This document shows positions 52,476 to 64,000 of a stretch of 64,000 nt of DNA, in pieces. The position numbers and the translations under genes were made by a program. This DNA is from Simmondsia chinensis (Eukaryota; Streptophyta; Magnoliopsida; Caryophyllales; Simmondsiaceae). The stretch is from contig JAGTTD010000011.1 of assembly GCA_018398585.1 (NCBI GenBank), forward strand, positions 12,825,346-12,889,345, written 5' to 3'. The notes beneath the pieces are model-generated. The model was not told the origin of the DNA, ran no database searches, and worked only from the letters and a program-made list of their open reading frames with translations. Every line of letters begins with the position of its first letter. Position 1 is the first letter of the stretch.

Positions 52476-54482
52476 TTAAGGCAATCCATGAAGTTTGTAG
52501 ATGTTGTCCAAGAACACACGAGCTAATTTTTCTGCAGTGACAGGCCGAGCCAAAGCAATGAAGTGACCAGATTTGGTGAACCGATCCACCACAACCCAAA
52601 TCACCTCTTTTCCTTCTGACTTAGGTAATCCTTCGATGAAATCCATGCTTATGTGTTGCCATATGCCCTCAGGAACAGGAAGGGGCTGGAGCAGCCCTTG
52701 GTATCTATGATCACCAAGTTTGGTTTGTTGACAAACCTCACAGCTTTGCACCAAACTAGTCACTTCCTTCTTCATTCCAGGCCAGCTAAAATGAAGCCTC
52801 AATCTCTGATAAGTTCCCTTTATAGCAGAGTGACCTCCCCATGAAGAATCGTGAGCTGAATTGATGATCTGATGCCTGAGATCAGTGGAGCTACCAATAT
52901 ACAATTTCTCCTGAATTTTGATAGTTCCTCGGGTAACAGATATACCAGCAACCAGATTGTCGGGCCTACCCACACTAGCAGCAACTATACAATCCTGAGC
53001 AAAAGGATCATTCTCATAGGACTGATGTAATTCTTCCATCCAAGCTGGAGAAATCAAAGAAATAGCTCCAAGGGAACCCCGCTCATGGCCCTCAAACTTG
53101 CGTGACAGAGCATCCGCAGCCCAATTCTCCTTGCCTTTTCTGTACTCAATATCATAGTTCAGTTCCAACATCTTCAACAACCCTTTCCTCTGTATCCTTG
53201 TGACAATCTTTTGCTCTAATAAGTGTTTAAGACTTTGATGATCAGTCTTAACGATGAAGTGATGCCCATCTAAGTAATGCCTCCACTTATCAACCGCAAG
53301 CAAAATGGCAAGGTACTCTTTCTCATATGTGGAAAGAGCTTGATGTTTTGCACTCAAAGCTTGGCTGAGGTAAGCTATAGGCCTCCCCCCTTGGGACAGA
53401 ACTGCTCCAATACCACTTCCACTAGCATGTGTCTCCAAGATGAAGTTTGAAGAGAAATCCGACATGGCTAAAACTGGTGCTTGGCACATTGCAGATTTGA
53501 GAACGTCAAAAGTCTTTTGAGCATCTCCCGACCATTTGAAGGAGTCCTTCTTAAGCAAATCTGTTAGGGGCTTGGCTAAGGCACCATAGCTAGCTATGAA
53601 CTTGTGGTAATAGCCAGTTAACCCCAAAAAACCCCTCAACTGCTTCAATGAGACCGGAACAGCCCAATCCTTCATAGCTTGGACCTTTGAGGGATTGATG
53701 CCAACTCCATCACAAGAGATCACATGGCCGAGGTATTCTAGATGTGTTTGGGCAAATGAAAACTTGGACAACTTAGCAAACAATTTATGCTTACACATGA
53801 TCGAAAATACCTCCCTTAAATGCTTCAAGTGTTCTTCAAAAGATGCACTGTAAATGAGGATGTCATCGAAGAAGACCAAAACAAATTTCCTAAGAAATTG
53901 TTTGAAAACATCATTCATGAGAGCCTGGAATGAAGCAGGTGCGTTGGTCAAGCCAAATGGCATAACCACAAACTCAAAGTGTCCATGATGCGTCTGGAAT
54001 GTAGTCTTATACACATCAGGCTCATTTACTCTGATCTGATGATACCCTTGCCGAAGGTCCAGCTTGAAAAAAACTTGTGCCCCATACAACTCATCCAACA
54101 AATCACCTATAACTAGTATAGGAAACTTGTCCTTCACAGTCACAGAGTTCAGCTACCTATAATCAATACACATGTGTGCTGTACCATCCTTCTTCTTAAC
54201 AAGTATGACCGGAGAAGCAAAAGGACTATGACTAACTTGTATGAAGTTAGTCTTAAGCAATTCATCCACTTGTTTCTCTATCTCGGTTTTGTGAGCATGA
54301 GGATGCCTATAGGGCCTGATCTTCACCGGCTCTACACCCTCCTTGAGAGGAATCTCATGATCAAAACTCCTCTTAGGAGGTAATGACTTAGGCACTTCGA
54401 ACACATCTTCAAACTCAGCTACCAAATTCTGCACCTCAGGTTCTGTAATGGCAGTCAATTCTGCTGATGCAATGGCAAACAA
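52476..54482 (-). pseudogene. Gypsy-F reverse transcriptase, RNase H and integrase N-terminal part
   Basis: 54482-54153 is the RT N-terminus (FEDVFEVPKSLPPKR, DYR) ended by one TAG. Then 555 open codons (54143-52476): LDLRQGYHQI (28-37), PFGLTNAPASF (62-72), catalytic FFDD (DD at 93-94), thumb, RNase H with ETHASGSG in place of ETDASG (first aspartate replaced by histidine), the integrase zinc domain, MDFIEGLP, and YKLHGLP at the end before TAA. This is the longest open frame in the window. Confidence 0.88.
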
Positions 54483-54545
54483 TTGGCCTACCCATTGGTA
54501 TGCACAACCTTGAAGACCCTTTGTGAGCTTACTGCCCTTAATGAC

Positions 54546-55241
54546 TTACAAACGAGCCGGTTCAGTAATTCCCTGCAGTGTGACTTTAGACCCATGAACA
54601 TTAAATGACACCGAGAGGTTTGCATAATCAAATAATACCGGACTATAGGATCTCATCCAATCCACCCCAAGCACCATGTCACACCCTCCCAAAGGAAGGA
54701 TTCTAAAGTCGTAGCTGAACTTACGATCTTGCATCAACCAAGAGAATCCTTGGCATTTGTTCTGCGTGGTCACTGTCTTCCCATCAGCAACTGTGACTGC
54801 AAGCGGGTGAGTTTTGATCACCTCATGGCCCACTTTTTTGACAACTTTGGGATCTATGAAGCTATGAGTACTCCCACTATCAATAAGAATGACAATGGAC
54901 CTCTTACCAGCTGTTCCTGTAATCCGAATTGTACTATGAGCTCCATTACCGGTAAGAGCCTTAACTGAAATCTCTATCGCAGCATCTTCTAAGCTTTGCA
55001 CACTTTCCTGATCAGACTCAGTATCCTCATCCACAATTTCCACTTCATCAAGATGTTCATTAGCATTAGTACCTTCCACAGCCATGAGGAACTTAGGATT
55101 GCACTTGTGACCAAACTGATAAGGCTGATTACAACGAAAGCACAACTTCTGGTGCGGTTTTGTCCTCTCCTCTGTTAGACCTATTTCTGATCGAATTCTT
55201 CTGAAATCTGGAGGTACTTCCATGAGGTCTAGAAGCCTCAC
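54546..55241 (-). pseudogene. Gypsy-F zinc knuckle and protease
   Basis: 231 codons: CFRCNQPYQFGHKC near residues 33-46, an acidic linker, and aspartic protease IDSGSTHSFID with MVLGVDWMRSY. It ends at TAA in a codon that is CAA in Gypsy-E (HLQIIKG versus RL-stop-VIKG). The protease active site looks intact. Confidence 0.85.
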
Positions 55242-56448
55242 CTGCTGTTATGACCGTGGTTTCATAGAGTTTTGCTTTAGCAAAAGCTGTGGACAAATCA
55301 ATAGGATCAACGGCCTTAACTAAGTTCTTCAACTTAGGCTTCAAACCACTTATGAAAGCTGACACATAATATGATTCAGATGCTTCAATTTCTGTCACAA
55401 TGCTAGCTCGAAGATTCTCAAACCTAGTCATGTACTCCTTGACAGTTGAATATTGCTTCACTTTATTAAATTTATCCACAATATCACTATCATCCTCATC
55501 ACTATACCGAGCACATAAGGCCTTGGCAAATTCATACCAAGTAATGGAAGGTCTACTTCTAATCAAGCTATAGAACCACACTTCATGATCTCCAAGCAAG
55601 TACACAGCTGCAATTTGCACTTTCTCTGATTCGTCAATTTGATAAAGAAGGAAATAACGCTCACACCTTCTCAGCCATGAATGAGGTTGCTTACCATCAA
55701 ATGCATCGATCTGCAATCTAGGCTGTCTGTGGTTGTTGCTTCGACTATTAGAAGACTTCTCATTGCTGCCAGATCGTGGAGGTTGCCAAGAATCAGGTGG
55801 CCTGTCCAAATGACCAACACTAACTCCTTAATTTCTGAAGGTAGGTTCCATTCCTGATGTTCGACCCTCTGCAACTTCAGTCCAATTTGGATGTCGAGGT
55901 CGATCTTGCTCACTGCGTTCAGGTCTTTCAGGATTAACTGCCTCTTGAGATCCAACCGGGACTCCATCATCACGAATTAATGTTTCAGCTCTCACAGAAG
56001 TACCAGCCTGAAGCACACTAACTGTTATCAAGGGATCCGGAACCAATGGAGGATTAGGCCTCCTAAATTGCTCACGAATTTCAGCTAATTTCACATCCAA
56101 CTACTGCAATTCATGATCAAACCTCAATGCAATCTTCTCTTCCAACTCTTGTTTCTAGCGTGTGAGCTAATCAGAGAATTTAAGTTCGACCTATTGAGAT
56201 CGTTGCTCCAATTTCTCCTCCCATTGCTGCTGAAACATTTGAACTGACTCCACTTGTGATACCTTGAGTCGATCAATCATGTATTCACTCCAAGCCTTAA
56301 ATTGATTCTCCAAAACATTCTTTGTGACAACCTCCTAACCTGTAGGATCATTGCATCCGATTGCTTCAGACATCGGAGGTCTGGAAACTGCTCTGGCAGC
56401 AGCTGATCTGTTGGTTACACCACCGGCCAATGCTGTCTCGAATGACAT
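55129..56448 (-). pseudogene. Gypsy-F gag
   Basis: ATG at 56448 (MSFETALAGG...). Stops include TAG at 56193-56191, shared with Gypsy-E (38113-38115), and several more before 56100. 56100-55828 and 55809-55129 are open, covering the linker and capsid domain (FDGKQPHSWLRRCERYF, FYSLIRSRPSITWYEF). A frame change near 55180-55240 leads into the zinc-knuckle/protease frame. Confidence 0.85.
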
Positions 56449-56494
56449 TGCTATTGTTCCTGAGTTTGGGAAGCCACGAGGCTCTGATAGCAAT

Positions 56495-56835
56495 AGTTAA
56501 GATCGAGATTGAATCTTGATCTTAACCTAAGGGGAAGAGAGTAAGGGATGAGAAAGAATTGAAAGGGGATGAGAAAATATAGAGAGAATAAGATGAGAAG
56601 AGAAGTTTATCTCATAGAGATGAGTAATTTTCATTAAATGCCACAAAATTACACAAGATCACTCTATATAAAGGGAAATTGAAACAAGCTTTCAAAATCC
56701 CAACATTAACTAAACTCCCGCCAAGAAGCAACTACCGGGAGCTACCTAACTAATTTTGGCGCCAAAAAGCCAATTCAAACCCGGGACACACATAAGCGAT
56801 TTATTACATCAAAAATATCAAAGGAAAACGTAACA
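56495..56835 (-). repeat. Gypsy-F 5' LTR
   Basis: 341 bp; TGTTACG start on the minus strand. The PBS (56481-56492, GCTCTGATAGCA on the plus strand) has one mismatch. Confidence 0.9.
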
Positions 56836-56840
56836 AAAGG

Positions 56841-58222
56841 TTCAATAATGTGTTATTAAATATGGTAAGATTCATATGATGAATCAATCTTGCATACAAA
56901 AAGGTTTGTTATACAGGAAGTTTAATAAATAGGTAATGGTAAGTTGTATTGAAGAATTTGACAATACGAGATATTGTGTCTTAACATCATGATACAACTT
57001 CTTTTGGTTGATGCATTTGATGGGCACTAAAGCTAATCTTAAATTGCACTGAAAAAGACGAGAGCCTCAGTGTAGCGGGAGGATGATTAGGGCATCTGAT
57101 AGATTCATTTCATTAGCCTTAATGGTTGAGCATGATAATGACTCTGATTCTATAAACAACAATGGAGCTCTCAAGGATAGAGATGCAGACCAATACGTCG
57201 TGACAATGAGAGCTAAGTTGGAGTAAATGTATTCTAACAAAGTCTAGGAACTTGTAGAGGCGTCGAAAGGCATTAAATTCTTTAGATTGGATCTAAATGG
57301 ATCTACAAGAGATTAAGAAGACTGCATGAAAAGGTCAAGAACTTCAAGGCAAAGATTGATGCCAATGGGTTATACCCTAAAAGAAGGAATCGTCTATGAC
57401 AAGACCTTCTGGCCAATTTCTATGCTTAAATCCATATGGATACTCTTGTCCATTGTATCTCATTATGATGAGATATGACAAGTGGAAGTCAAGATGATGA
57501 TTTTTGAAAGGTCATCTCGAGGGACATACGTATATGCTACAATCAGACACATTTATTGCCAAATATCAGGAGCACATAGAATACAAACTAAGGAAGTCTA
57601 GTTATGGACTTAAATTTGCATCATGGTCATTGTATAGCAGATTCGATGATGATCATAAAATCCTATGGGTTTGAACAAACGGTTAATGAACCATAGGTGT
57701 GCAAGTGACATAATAAGAAAGTAGGGACTTTCTAAGTGATGTATTTGGATTACATTCTACTAATTAAGAATGCTGCAGAATTGCAATAAGCCGTCAAGAT
57801 TTGACTGTCCAATTATTTCAAAATAAAAGACCTAGGATAAATCAACTGTGTTCTTAGATCGAGCTTTTGAAAGATAGCGAGAAAGGATGTTGGTTTATTA
57901 TAGGTTGCACATGGCTTTTAAGGATTCTTGACGTTTAACATTAGAATTCATGTTTACCCTAGGCGTGGGAGTCATTAAATGGTTAAGTATAAAGTGATCT
58001 AGTATTTCTTAGTTCACTAAGGAAGCTGGGTACTTAATAACTTAAGAAGTTGCAAAAGTAAGCTTGTTGACTTCGAAGGTTTCATATAGTTCCGTAAATT
58101 GTGAGCAAAAGGATGAGACAGTAAGGCATTAGTATTGAAATCGTAATAGTCAATGAGTTGCTAGGTACCTACGGGATAGTTATGCATTGGAGGCTCAATT
58201 GGATTTAGGACAGGTGGGAGAT
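56841..58222 (+). pseudogene. Copia-2 reverse transcriptase and RNase H remnant
   Basis: 57330-57780 reads as copia RT in shifting frames: MGYTLKEGIVYDKTF, LKSIWILLSIVSHYD and YLDYILLIKNA near 57735-57775, where the catalytic pair of aspartates has become DY. 57900-58200 is RNase H-like. The polypurine tract CAGGTGGGAGAT follows. Confidence 0.7.
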
Positions 58223-59105
58223 TATTGGAACCAGTGTCTTAAAAACCCAATTATTTATATTTAAATGTCAATGAATAAAATTTTTTTATCTACTTTATAT
58301 CTGATTATGGTTTACGGGCCAAAAATGCATATGATTATTTCTAAAACCTTCCACGATATGGACGTAGTCCAATACGACATGTCATGGTGTGGTCTAAGTG
58401 GTGAATGAGATTGAGCCACAGATAGACTTAAATCAAAAATTGTAACGTGTTGTCAAAGTAAGTTCATAGTCGATAATAAGTTTTAGACAACTTGTCTGAC
58501 AAGACTATAACATAATATCTTAGATGGCTTGTCTAGGTCATGTGAATAGAGATCTAGAAGTATCATGTTAGTGTTTGTCAATAAGATTGAAACAATAAGC
58601 TGGACCACAAGAATTGTTTATTTCTTAACTGCTATCAGAAATAAATAGTTCTTTGTGATTAGGCGATAACTCTAAATCCTAGGATTGTCCTGAACTCATG
58701 CACATTGGTCACCTTAATATACTCAAAGTGAGGTCCTGTAAAGTAACCAATAGTCTACGTACATTAAGTGCCTACATGAAATCAAGTGAGAACAAAATAG
58801 TCAACATGGAGTCTATAGTCTTTTAAGGAGAATCTTGAGAAGTATAATAATGGTAGTTTTAATTATTACTTCTCATGGACATCTGATGAAGGGGTTGATC
58901 ATTCATTTATTACAGATTGGGAATTATCAAATAAATAAGTTTAATCACAGAGTGTAGTAAGACTTATTTAGAAGAATTACGTCCTGCTAAATGATAATCA
59001 AATATTATCATGAGATAATAATCAGTTTTGACCCATTTGGAGCTAGATTTAAATTGCCCCTGAGGTCCCTGTGTAAGCCTCTAATTTACACCATCAGAAA
59101 AATAT
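58223..59105 (+). repeat. Copia-2 3' LTR, truncated
   Basis: TATTGGAACCAGTGTC start (first G changed to A). Parallels Copia-1 LTR landmarks (TGGTCTAAGTGG, CTTGTCTAGGTCATGTG, GAGGTCCCTGTGTAAGCC). It stops after ATCAGAAAAATATTG, where Gypsy-G coding sequence begins. Confidence 0.78.
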
Positions 59106-61275
59106 TGCTTAAGCCCAAGTGGAATACTTGGGGCACATTGTTTCAAGTCAAGGAGTGGCAACAGATCCAGGAAAAACACAAGTCGTGAAGCAGTGGCCAG
59201 TGCCTCTGACCCTCAAGCAGTTAAGAGGATTTCTTGGATTGATAGGATATTATAGGAAGTTCATAGCTAGTTATGGAGTATTGGCTAAGCTATTAACTGA
59301 TCTTCTTAAAAAAGATGCTTTGCATGGTCTGAAGCTGCTCAAGAGCCATTTGAGGTTATTAAGTTAGCCATGTGTTCAGCACTAGTCCCGATCATGCTAG
59401 ATTTGGGGGAGTCTTTCATTTTTGAGACTGATGCAAGCAGTGTTAGGATAGGAGCAGCGTTCTCTCAGAAGGGACGACCAGTAGCTTTCCTTAGCCGGGC
59501 TCTCAATCCAAAGAACCAACAGCTCTTCATCTATGAAAAGGAATACTTGGCAATACTTATGGTAGTGAAGAAATAGAGACATTATCTTTAGGGTCACCAC
59601 TTCATTATTAGAACTGACCATCAAAGACTCAAATGTCTGATTAAACAAAAGATTACCACTAGAGTGCAACAAAAAGGTCTTATGAAGACGCTGGGATTGA
59701 GCTATTCTATTAAATACCACACTGGTAGAGAAAATCTAGTCGCAGATGCACTTTCAAGAAGATCGAAAGGATAGAATCAGGCTCCTGTTCAGCCATTTCA
59801 TTTGCATTGCCTAACTGGATGGAGGAGGTATACAAATCCTATGAAGAAGACAAATTTTCTAATGAGTGCATCATAGCCTGTAGTGTGAATAATTCCTCTT
59901 CCTCAGGAATAGAAATCACAGTTGTCAATAGAATTGTGCGAGTAAAAGGGAAGGTGTATGTAGGAGCTGCCGCTGAATTGAGGAGACATATCATCCAAGC
60001 CTTCCATTCCTCTACTTGGGATGGTCATTCTGAAATAGATGGTACTTATAGAAGGCTTAAGCAATATTTCTATTGGATTGGAGCCAAAAGGGGTATTGAA
60101 GAGTTTGTCCAAGGATGTGATGTATGTCAAAGGACCAAGACAGATCATGTTTAGTATCAAGGTTTATTTCAGCCTTTGCCAATTCCAGACAGGGCTTGGC
60201 AACACATTAGCATGGATTTCGTGGAGGGGTTACCTAAGTCTGACGGCAAGCAGGTGATATGGGTAATTGTGGATCGATTCACCAAGTATAGCCACTTCAT
60301 TGTCTTAAATCATCCAATTTCTACAGAAAAATTGGCTAAAATGTTCCTTGACAGCTTCCAAAAGTTGCATGGTTTACCTCAGTCAATTGTTTCAGATAGG
60401 GATAGGATATTCACCAGTCAATTTTGGCAAGAATTGTTCCTATTATTGGGTTCTACACTTGCTCTCAGCTCATCCTATCACCCTCAGATAGATGGGCAGA
60501 CTGAGAGGGTAAATCAGTGTGTTGAGCAGTATTTTCGGAGTATGACATTCACCAATCCTAAGCATTGGCATCAATGTTTATCCGTGGCATAGTTCTGGTA
60601 CAACACTCATTTTCATTTAGCTATAAGAACTACCCCTTTCAAGGAACTATATGGGTATGATCCTCCCTCACCTATGGTACTTTAGGGTGTAACTTCAAAT
60701 GTTGCTGAGGTCAATGAGCTGCTATCACAAAGAAGGCAATTGGTCCTTATGTTCAGAGGCAACTTGCAATTAGCTCAATCGACAATGTAACACTTTGCTG
60801 ATAGGAGGCGTACTGACAAGTCCTTTTCTGTGGGAGATTTAGTTTATCTGAAGCTTCAGCCTTACAGATAGTCCACAATAGCCGTGCACAAGAATGTCAA
60901 GCCATGTGCTCGTTATTTTGGGCATTATAAGGTGTTAGAGAAGTTGGGAAGTGTGGCTTACAGATTACAACTTCTTCTTGACTCCTATGTTCACCTTGTG
61001 TTTCATGTTTCTCTTCTAAAAAAACACAGGGCAAAAGGAAAAGGATGCTCAGCTAGTCCTCTAGAGGCAACCAACAGTGGGAATCTGGTGCAAGCTCCTA
61101 CAGCAGTATTGGGGTCACGTCTAGTGTAGTAGAATGGCAAACCAGTGGAAGAAGTTTTGATATAGTGGGCTAATTTGGATCCAGCAGATGCAAGTTGGGA
61201 AGATTTGAAGTTCATTCAAAGCCAATTTCCTTCCTCTTCATTCTTGGGGCAAGAATGATCTCAAGGAGGGGATAT
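59106..61275 (+). pseudogene. Gypsy-G RT end, RNase H, integrase and chromodomain remnant
   Basis: RT thumb (59119-59330, [17 protein letters not shown]); RNase H (59370-59576, ETDASSVRIGA); integrase zinc domain (59975-60130, HSSTWDGHSEIDGTYRR, CDVCQRTK); integrase core (60176-60592) with D in MDFVEGLP, D in SDRDRIF and E in QTERVN, all intact; stops near 60154 and 60591; C-terminal domain (60884-61129, HVSLLKK) and a broken chromodomain (WANLDPADASWE near 61170). Polypurine CAAGGAGGGGATA precedes the LTR. Confidence 0.85.
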
Positions 61276-61636
61276 TGTCATAACCCTGAGGCATTTTCTC
61301 ATTTGCAACTGCTATCTTAGTCGAATTCTTATGATTTTGCTTTTGTTCATTCAAATATCAGCTTGGCGGGAACGATAGTTTAGTTGGTTAGTGGGTGAAG
61401 TAAGTTTTGGCGGTTAAGTTTGGTTTAGTCAGTTTAAGTGCTTGTCTTGGCTTAATGTTTTAGCTAATTTAATTCTTGTGTATAAATAAGCAAGATATTT
61501 TGTATTCTTGATTCATTGAATAGAAATTAATCTCTTTTCTCTCTTGACCCTAATTTCTCTCTAATCTCTCATCTATTTCACTTATCTTCTCATATCACAC
61601 TCTTTTATTCTTAGGTTATGCCCTTGAATCATAACA
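61276..61636 (+). repeat. Gypsy-G 3' LTR
   Basis: 361 bp, TGTCATAACCC to ATCATAACA; TATAAATAAG near 61480, then the CTCATCT-type pyrimidine tract. Confidence 0.82.
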
Positions 61637-62039
61637 GCTACCAGTTATCTAATCAAACACTTCTTTCAAGTATCTGATCATCTGTACTATAGCTGAATTT
61701 TTAAGTATCTAATGCTACAACACATTCAACATCTAATCTCCGAATGTTGTACCCAACTAACTCATTAGTCTAGTTTAATGTTCCTAACGTTCTTTTTAAC
61801 TTAGTACATATACTAATAGCAAAATAGAGAACTCTGAGCTTCTACTAGTGCTCCACATGTACTAAGACATATTAAATTTCAGTGAGCATAACTGAATAGA
61901 CAAGTAACACATATCAGTATTGATCACAATGCATAAGACAACAATCAATCTGAAATCAAAACTGTAAACAAGTTATATAACATACAGGATTATGTTTCTT
62001 ACTTTTAGCAAAGAATCAAAGTTCAGAGTTTACAATCTG

Positions 62040-62460
62040 ACACTTACATGTATGACGTGATGACCTAACCGAACTACCCAAAACTTCCCGTCGACGGGGC
62101 CGAATCAAGATATCAGAAAGGTGAGAACTTTTCTCAATAAATATATTTTGTTGTAAGCTCTTACTAAACATAATTAACACACCAGACTTCCCTTAGCCTA
62201 TAAGGTTATGTAACAGAGCTCCTTGGGAGGTTAATATAGCACCCTAGTTAAGTGTACACCGCTACCTCAACATCCATACAAGTCCGTAAAGTACTCCACA
62301 TCAGTGTGGTCATACCCGTTTTTCGTACACTTCAGTCCATCATAAGAGATCTAATCTTGTGCTCTTCGAATGAGCACCTTTCTCAGGGAGTAGTGCCCAC
62401 CTACTATACTGCTAGATCGGTAACAAAGACCATGAGAATTCATTGATAAGCTCGCTCCCA
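62040..62460 (-). repeat. Copia leader module 2 in Copia-3
   Basis: Complement shows GTGGAGTACTTTACGGAC, TACACTTAACTAGGG, CTCCCAAGGAGCTCTGTTA and AAAGTTCTCACC, aligning with 49080-49480 at roughly three quarters identity by eye. Confidence 0.7.
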
Positions 62461-62527
62461 CTTGATATTTTGAGTCTTATGAACCTATTAATAATTTTAG
62501 CAAACAAACAAAGCATGGATTCCACCT

Positions 62528-62953
62528 AACCATTCTTATGTGTGTGCAATGATAAGCTAACCAATCTACCCGTTACTCCATGGGAGTGGGATGCAACGAG
62601 TTACCAATAAAGTGAGAATTATTCACAATTATTACATTTCTTAAACATAGTTAACTCACCATTTCTATCTTAGCCTCTAAGAAAGTATTACAATGCTCCT
62701 TAGAAAACTATCATACTATCCTAATCAAGTGTATACCACATAACCATTCTTATGTGTGTGCAATGATAAGCTAACCAATCTACCCGTTACTCCATGGGAG
62801 TGGGATGCAACGAGTTACCAGTAAAGTGAGAATTATTCACAATTATTACATTTCTTAAACATAATTAACTCACCATTTCTATCTTAGCCTCTAAGAAAGT
62901 ATTACAATGCTCCTTAGAAGACTATCATACTATCCTAATCAAGTGTATACCAT
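62528..62953 (-). repeat. 213-bp tandem duplication in Copia-3 leader module 1
   Basis: 62528-62740 and 62741-62953 are near-identical copies (TAACCATTCTTATGTG... to ...GTGTATACCA), with only about three or four differences seen. The duplicated part spans the target site used by the RTE LINE in Copia-2. Confidence 0.85.
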
Positions 62954-64000
62954 TGCCTAGAAGTTAGTACAAGTAAATAAGATACTCCTTGGATACACGG
63001 CCACATCCATTTTGCCGCACCTCCATCTATCCTAAAGAAGTATAACCCTATATTCCTTGAACAAACGCTCTCCTTCGGGAGTAGCACCTATCGACTATAA
63101 TATTAGACTGACGATGGAGACTGTGAGGAATCAACTCGCCAACCTCGCTTCCACTTGATATTCTAAATGGTGGATCTTTCTTTTAAGTTTGATTACCTCA
63201 TGGTCAATATTAGTAATCATATTCAAAATTTTATTTAACCATTAAATAAAATCCTAATCATATTAGATTCCTTTAATTATCCAACCTACGTAATTTAATC
63301 TCATTCGACACATTATGAGACTTTTTCTTTCAAATAATTCAACTATTGAATTTTTTAATCATATTAGACCTATTTGAAAAAATTCTCCCTCTCGATGAAA
63401 ACAAATATTTGACCAAGTTGCATATATAAATGGCCTTCTAACTTTATTTACATTATACATAATATTTTGAAGTAATTAAATATTTTTCTAAAACACTTTT
63501 ACAAAATATTATCGTATAATCTCAATTAGTATCTCATTCTAATTATTTATTTTATTTAAATTATTTAAATAATAAATTGAAAATTTTATTTTTGAGAGGT
63601 GACGTGACCCTATATATGAAATAATCCTTTTTTTAAATTTAATTTAAATAAATAATTATTTAATTTAGATCATAATCTCATTAGATCATAAAATAAATCC
63701 AAATATCCAGTCATATTAGATATGCGACGTTCTAAGTTTTCATAAAATATTCAACAATTGAATATTTCATAGCTTGGTTCAAAATCTAATCACATTACAT
63801 TTAATAATCTAAATCGTTTAACCCTTGAAATATCTAATCTCACTAGACTTGATTTAGAATTACGCTTCTTGTTTGAATCATGGCTCATTTAAAATTTTAA
63901 ACAATTTAAAACTTTAATGAACATTCAATGTTATTATTAAACTCTTTAACCACAATCTTCAAGTTTACCTTTTTCATTTAATGAAATTCTTAATTTCTTC

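Larger units (their letters stand above)
51242..56835 (-). mobile_element. Gypsy-F: nearly complete chromodomain Ty3/gypsy element
   Basis: LTRs 51242-51583 and 56495-56835, flanked by perfect AAAGG (51237-51241, 56836-56840). By eye they differ at about 13 positions. Same family as Gypsy-E by LTR and proteins, but with RT present. It sits in the Copia-2 integrase. Nonsense codons, one gag frameshift and a mutated RNase H residue disable it. Confidence 0.92.
44880..59105 (+). mobile_element. Copia-2: long-LTR Ty1/copia element, split twice and truncated
   Basis: The end of a 5' LTR (to CCTAACA, 45202), a PBS (45205-45216), an AT-rich hairpin leader, two leader modules, decayed protease/integrase, RT and RNase H, a polypurine tract (CAGGTGGGAGAT, 58211-58222) and the start of a 3' LTR (58223-59105). 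It is interrupted by an RTE LINE and by Gypsy-F. The 3' LTR is cut at about 59105, and the 5' LTR lacks its first part. Sequence landmarks tie it to Copia-1. Confidence 0.82.
59106..61636 (+). mobile_element. Gypsy-G: 3' half of a chromodomain Ty3/gypsy element
   Basis: Starts abruptly within RT ([17 protein letters not shown]) and continues to the 3' LTR (61276-61636). Right of the LTR, Copia-3 sequence begins at once, so that end is a true insertion border. The left end is a deletion or recombination junction against the Copia-2 LTR. Confidence 0.85.
61637..64000 (-). mobile_element. Copia-3: internal leader region of a copia element, runs off the edge
   Basis: The reverse complement follows Copia-2 from about 45250 to 49870 but without the RTE LINE: AT-rich leader (about 63190-64000), leader module 1 (about 62950-63170, part duplicated), the empty LINE site (about 62500-62535) and module 2 (62040-62460). 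Gypsy-G is inserted at 61637. No coding domain is present. Confidence 0.75.

Overview
The window looks like gene-poor, heterochromatic DNA from a flowering plant, probably a eudicot. The evidence is a plant-type 5S rRNA derivative, chromodomain Ty3/gypsy elements, long-LTR Ty1/copia elements, an L1 and an RTE-type LINE, a TRIM, and primer-binding sites matching initiator tRNA-Met in nearly every LTR element. No intact host gene is visible. Only the first ~1 kb and ~43.3-44.9 kb may be non-repeat DNA.

Layout. (1) 1-1043: possible promoter of a host gene lying off the left edge. (2) 1044-1275: 5S rRNA fused to an RTE/Au-SINE-like tail, a SINE-like chimera. (3) 1276-17685: Gypsy-A, a rearranged multi-LTR Ty3/gypsy relic. 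Its last LTR is split by Copia-1 (4886-17584, TSD TTTAT). Copia-1 is itself split by NA-1 (7744-11817, TSD ATTTC), a non-autonomous LTR element with an uninterrupted 381-codon ORF that I do not recognise. (4) 17733-22888: Gypsy-B (TSD CTAGT). (5) 23130-32210: an L1 LINE on the minus strand, split by Gypsy-C (23868-29631, minus, TSD CTGCT). (6) 32377-43305: Gypsy-D (minus), holding a 546-bp TRIM (33122-33667) and Gypsy-E (37468-42105, plus, TSD CAAGC). (7) About 44880-59105: Copia-2, split by an RTE LINE (46650-48984, 16-bp TSD) and Gypsy-F (51242-56835, minus, TSD AAAGG). (8) 59106-61636: the 3' half of Gypsy-G. (9) 61637-64000: Copia-3, minus strand, running off the right edge.

Insertion order follows from nesting, target-site duplications and LTR divergence estimated by eye: about 11-13% for Copia-1 and Gypsy-B, about 4-5% for NA-1, Gypsy-C, Gypsy-E and Gypsy-F. 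All pol genes seen are broken by stops, frameshifts, deletions or lost catalytic residues. The chromovirus group (C, E, F, G) and NA-1 share an LTR plan (TG..CA ends, TATA box, CTCATCT-rich pyrimidine tract, iMet PBS), which suggests that NA-1 was moved by proteins of that group.

Most unusual signals: the NA-1 ORF; an array of GAG-triloop hairpins in the copia leader (11843-12357), with the same hairpin grammar in copia LTRs and in Copia-2; three successive PBS-like sites at the Copia-1 LTR end; the 5S-SINE chimera; and an in-frame deletion in Gypsy-E that removes reverse transcriptase and joins protease to RNase H.
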